Assembly (NCBI GenBank): GCA_013365325.1
Contig: JABVXV010000040.1
Coordinates: 299,154-363,153 of the forward strand
Direction: 5' to 3'
DNA length: 64,000 nucleotides
Source: Dipetalonema caudispina
Lineage: Eukaryota; Nematoda; Chromadorea; Rhabditida; Onchocercidae
Shown one piece after another: positions 62,601 through 64,000 of the stretch. Numbering within the stretch: the stretch's first letter is position 1; every line of letters starts with the position of its first letter. The notes beneath the pieces are model-generated. The model did not search any database, was not told the origin of the DNA, and worked only from the letters and a program-made list of their open reading frames with translations. The position numbers and the translations under genes were made by a program.

Positions 62601-63887
62601 TCATAATATAGGACACACTATTCCCACTGCAAATTTTTCATGAATATACTTGCATGCTGTTCTCCATCAGTTTGTTTCCCTGTTCCAGCTAATATTTTTG
62701 AACTGCTTACCCTGCCATGTTTGTTTTTTAGAGTGTCCGTGCTGAATCGAATGGTGATGATGCACAAATAATCCACAATGATTTATCAAGATCATCGGTC
62801 ATGCATTTTGAGGAAAAAGTGTGTTAATATTTAGTCGTAGTTTTCAAGTTTTTAGGCAGTGTTTATCTGAAAAAATGCGTGGAAGGCTCAATACTTCTCG
62901 GAAGTTTTAATTCAAATTTTTTTTCAGTTCGATTTTGCTGATGTTATGGTTTATCAAGCTATTCATACCATTGAATTTGCTCTGGGTTGCATATCACATA
63001 CTGCTTCATATCTTCGACTTTGGGCGCTTTCGCTTGCTCATGCTCGTAAGTTATGAATTGATTGTTGGTCGTTTTTTTCTTTTTTTTTTATATATTGAGT
63101 TTATATTTTATTGGAATATTGCATTTTAGCAAAACTTTCGAAAGAATGCGTTTTAGCAGGTTAATGCTGGATGATTTTCGGGAAGAAAGATAATAAGTGG
63201 TTGAGAAAATCCAAGGAAAGGAAAGGAGGAAAAGTGATAGTAGCTTTGTTAGGATGTGAGCCTTGAATAATCTGCAAAAATAGGAAAATATCCGGATAGA
63301 TCATGTGATATGAAGTAAAATTTGAGTTTAAATTTTATTTCAGATTATTAACAAACAGTCTCGCTAGTATATTTTTTAATAATGTTTCGTATCTTTTAGA
63401 GTTAGCAGATGTTTTATGGACAATGGTTTTCCGCCAGGCTTTTATGCTAAATGGTTATATGGGAGCGATGGCGACATATGTTCTCTTTTTTCTGTTTGCT
63501 TCTCTTTCATTTTCAATCTTAATCTTGATGGAAGGTCTCAGTGCTTTTCTACACGCTCTTCGTCTTCATTGGTATGTTTTTCGAACTTCATTTTGAAATG
63601 TGTTTGAAAGACATATTGCAGAGAGTTGTTAAGTGCTTTGAACGCAATTGCAGAAAGTAAGATTTGATTGCAGTTTGTAAAAGTAATAATAATTATGGGT
63701 GCTATAGTGACTAATTTTATGTAGTAACTCATTTATAAAAGACTTTCAATTTGAAAGAATTTAAATTATTCCATTTTCCAGGGTTGAATTTCAAAGCAAA
63801 TTCTACAAAGGACTTGGTTATGCATTTGTTCCCTTTTCATTCGATAAGATCCTAGAAGAGGCTCGCGCTGCTGAAGAAAATATGTAA
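53618..63887 (+). CDS. unc-32: V-type proton ATPase subunit a (UNC-32 type)
   Basis: Large membrane subunit of the V-ATPase V0 sector, which forms the proton path and links to the stator; UNC-32 is the neuron-rich form in C. elegans. Exons: 53618-53734, 53899-53977, 54205-54302, 54420-54548, then either 56110-56228 or 57097-57236, then 58345-58471, 58724-58806, 58883-59015, 59152-59325, 59476-59629, 60018-60157, 60388-60591, 60698-60852, 61144-61264, 61454-61618, 61861-61983, 62732-62818, 62928-63045, 63400-63571, 63782-63887. This gives 874 aa (second alternative) or 867 aa (first). The cytosolic half begins [14 protein letters not shown]; the membrane half has FGDCGHG, PGQSFFETLF and the conserved TM7 [15 protein letters not shown] with the proton-path arginine. 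It ends ARAAEENM. The whole coding sequence fits in the window. Confidence 0.96.
56110..56228 (+). CDS. unc-32: V-ATPase subunit a, alternative exon A
   Basis: 119 bases bounded by ACGATACAG and GGGTAAGT, entering in phase 0 and leaving in phase 2, open throughout. It encodes a 39-residue acidic linker starting [15 protein letters not shown] and ending LRLG, which joins [11 protein letters not shown] in the next exon exactly as in vertebrate subunit a1. It and exon B cannot be spliced together without breaking frame. Confidence 0.8.
56358..56480 (+). promoter_or_regulatory. Cluster of three TGCATG elements between alternative exons
   Basis: TGCATG occurs at 56358-56363, 56370-56375 and 56475-56480, in the intron between alternative exons A and B of the V-ATPase gene. 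(U)GCAUG is the binding element of FOX-1/ASD-1/RBFOX splicing factors, which often control exon choice from downstream introns. Confidence 0.5.
57097..57236 (+). CDS. unc-32: V-ATPase subunit a, alternative exon B
   Basis: 140 bases with the same phases (0 in, 2 out) as exon A. It encodes [15 protein letters not shown] and a Gly-rich stretch ending MFANFG, which joins [11 protein letters not shown]. The start AGT and the MFANFG end are the same as in one C. elegans UNC-32 isoform. It is GC-richer than the surrounding intron. Confidence 0.85.
60896..60924 (+). repeat. Poly-A tract
   Basis: Twenty-nine consecutive A residues in an intron of the V-ATPase gene, prone to slippage in sequencing and assembly. 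Confidence 0.9.
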
Positions 63888-64000
63888 TATTTCTTAGTTC
63901 TGTACCATTGGCCTCTAATACAACTTTTACTTTTGATTTAAGAACATTTACATAATTTATTGAAATTTTGTCTCTTGTTTTGTTTCTGTTTTTTTATCTG

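Overview
This is nuclear DNA from a nematode, most likely a spirurid or filarial one. The evidence is AT-rich sequence (roughly 70% by eye), genes broken into many small exons with short TTTCAG-type introns, a cuticle collagen, splice-acceptor-like AGs just upstream of most start codons (as expected for spliced-leader trans-splicing), and a near-complete worm V-ATPase subunit a (UNC-32 type). Open reading frames alone are misleading here. I rebuilt the genes by joining exons at GT/AG sites with matching phase and checking the joins against conserved protein families.

Layout, left to right. 1601-4426 (+): MATH-BTB protein of the MEL-26/SPOP type. 6776-9700 (+): secreted protein with PAN-like modules. 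10142-12386 (-): cuticle collagen. 13269-14538 (-): mitochondrial ribosomal protein L21. 15681-16544 (-): HIT zinc-finger protein resembling ZNHIT2. 17464-19606 (-): WDR55. 20363-23506 (+): NOC4. 24082-25548 (+): mitochondrial ribosomal protein L4. 26709-28609 (-): TATA-binding protein. 29488-35448 (+): TTC27. 36627-38592 (+): TAF12. 40781-42194 (+): small secreted protein resembling the bacterial L,D-transpeptidase (YkuD) fold. About 43601-51949, possibly to 53306 (-): unrecognised protein with a C-terminal membrane anchor, in a sparse region rich in repeats and palindromes. 53618-63887 (+): V-ATPase subunit a.

The left 39 kb is dense with housekeeping genes: ribosome biogenesis (WDR55 and NOC4, head to head), mitochondrial translation (L21, L4), basal transcription (TBP and TAF12, both TFIID subunits) and two genes whose human relatives are linked to HSP90/R2TP-dependent U5 snRNP assembly (ZNHIT2, TTC27). 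The right part has fewer genes with much longer introns.

Most worth following up: the YkuD-like secreted protein with a Ser where the catalytic Cys is expected; two phase-matched, apparently mutually exclusive exons in the V-ATPase gene, with three TGCATG (FOX-type) motifs in the intron between them; an unrecognised tail-anchored protein; and a one-base splice discrepancy in NOC4. No rRNA, tRNA, CRISPR array or transposase gene was found. Gene models are inferred from sequence without transcript data.
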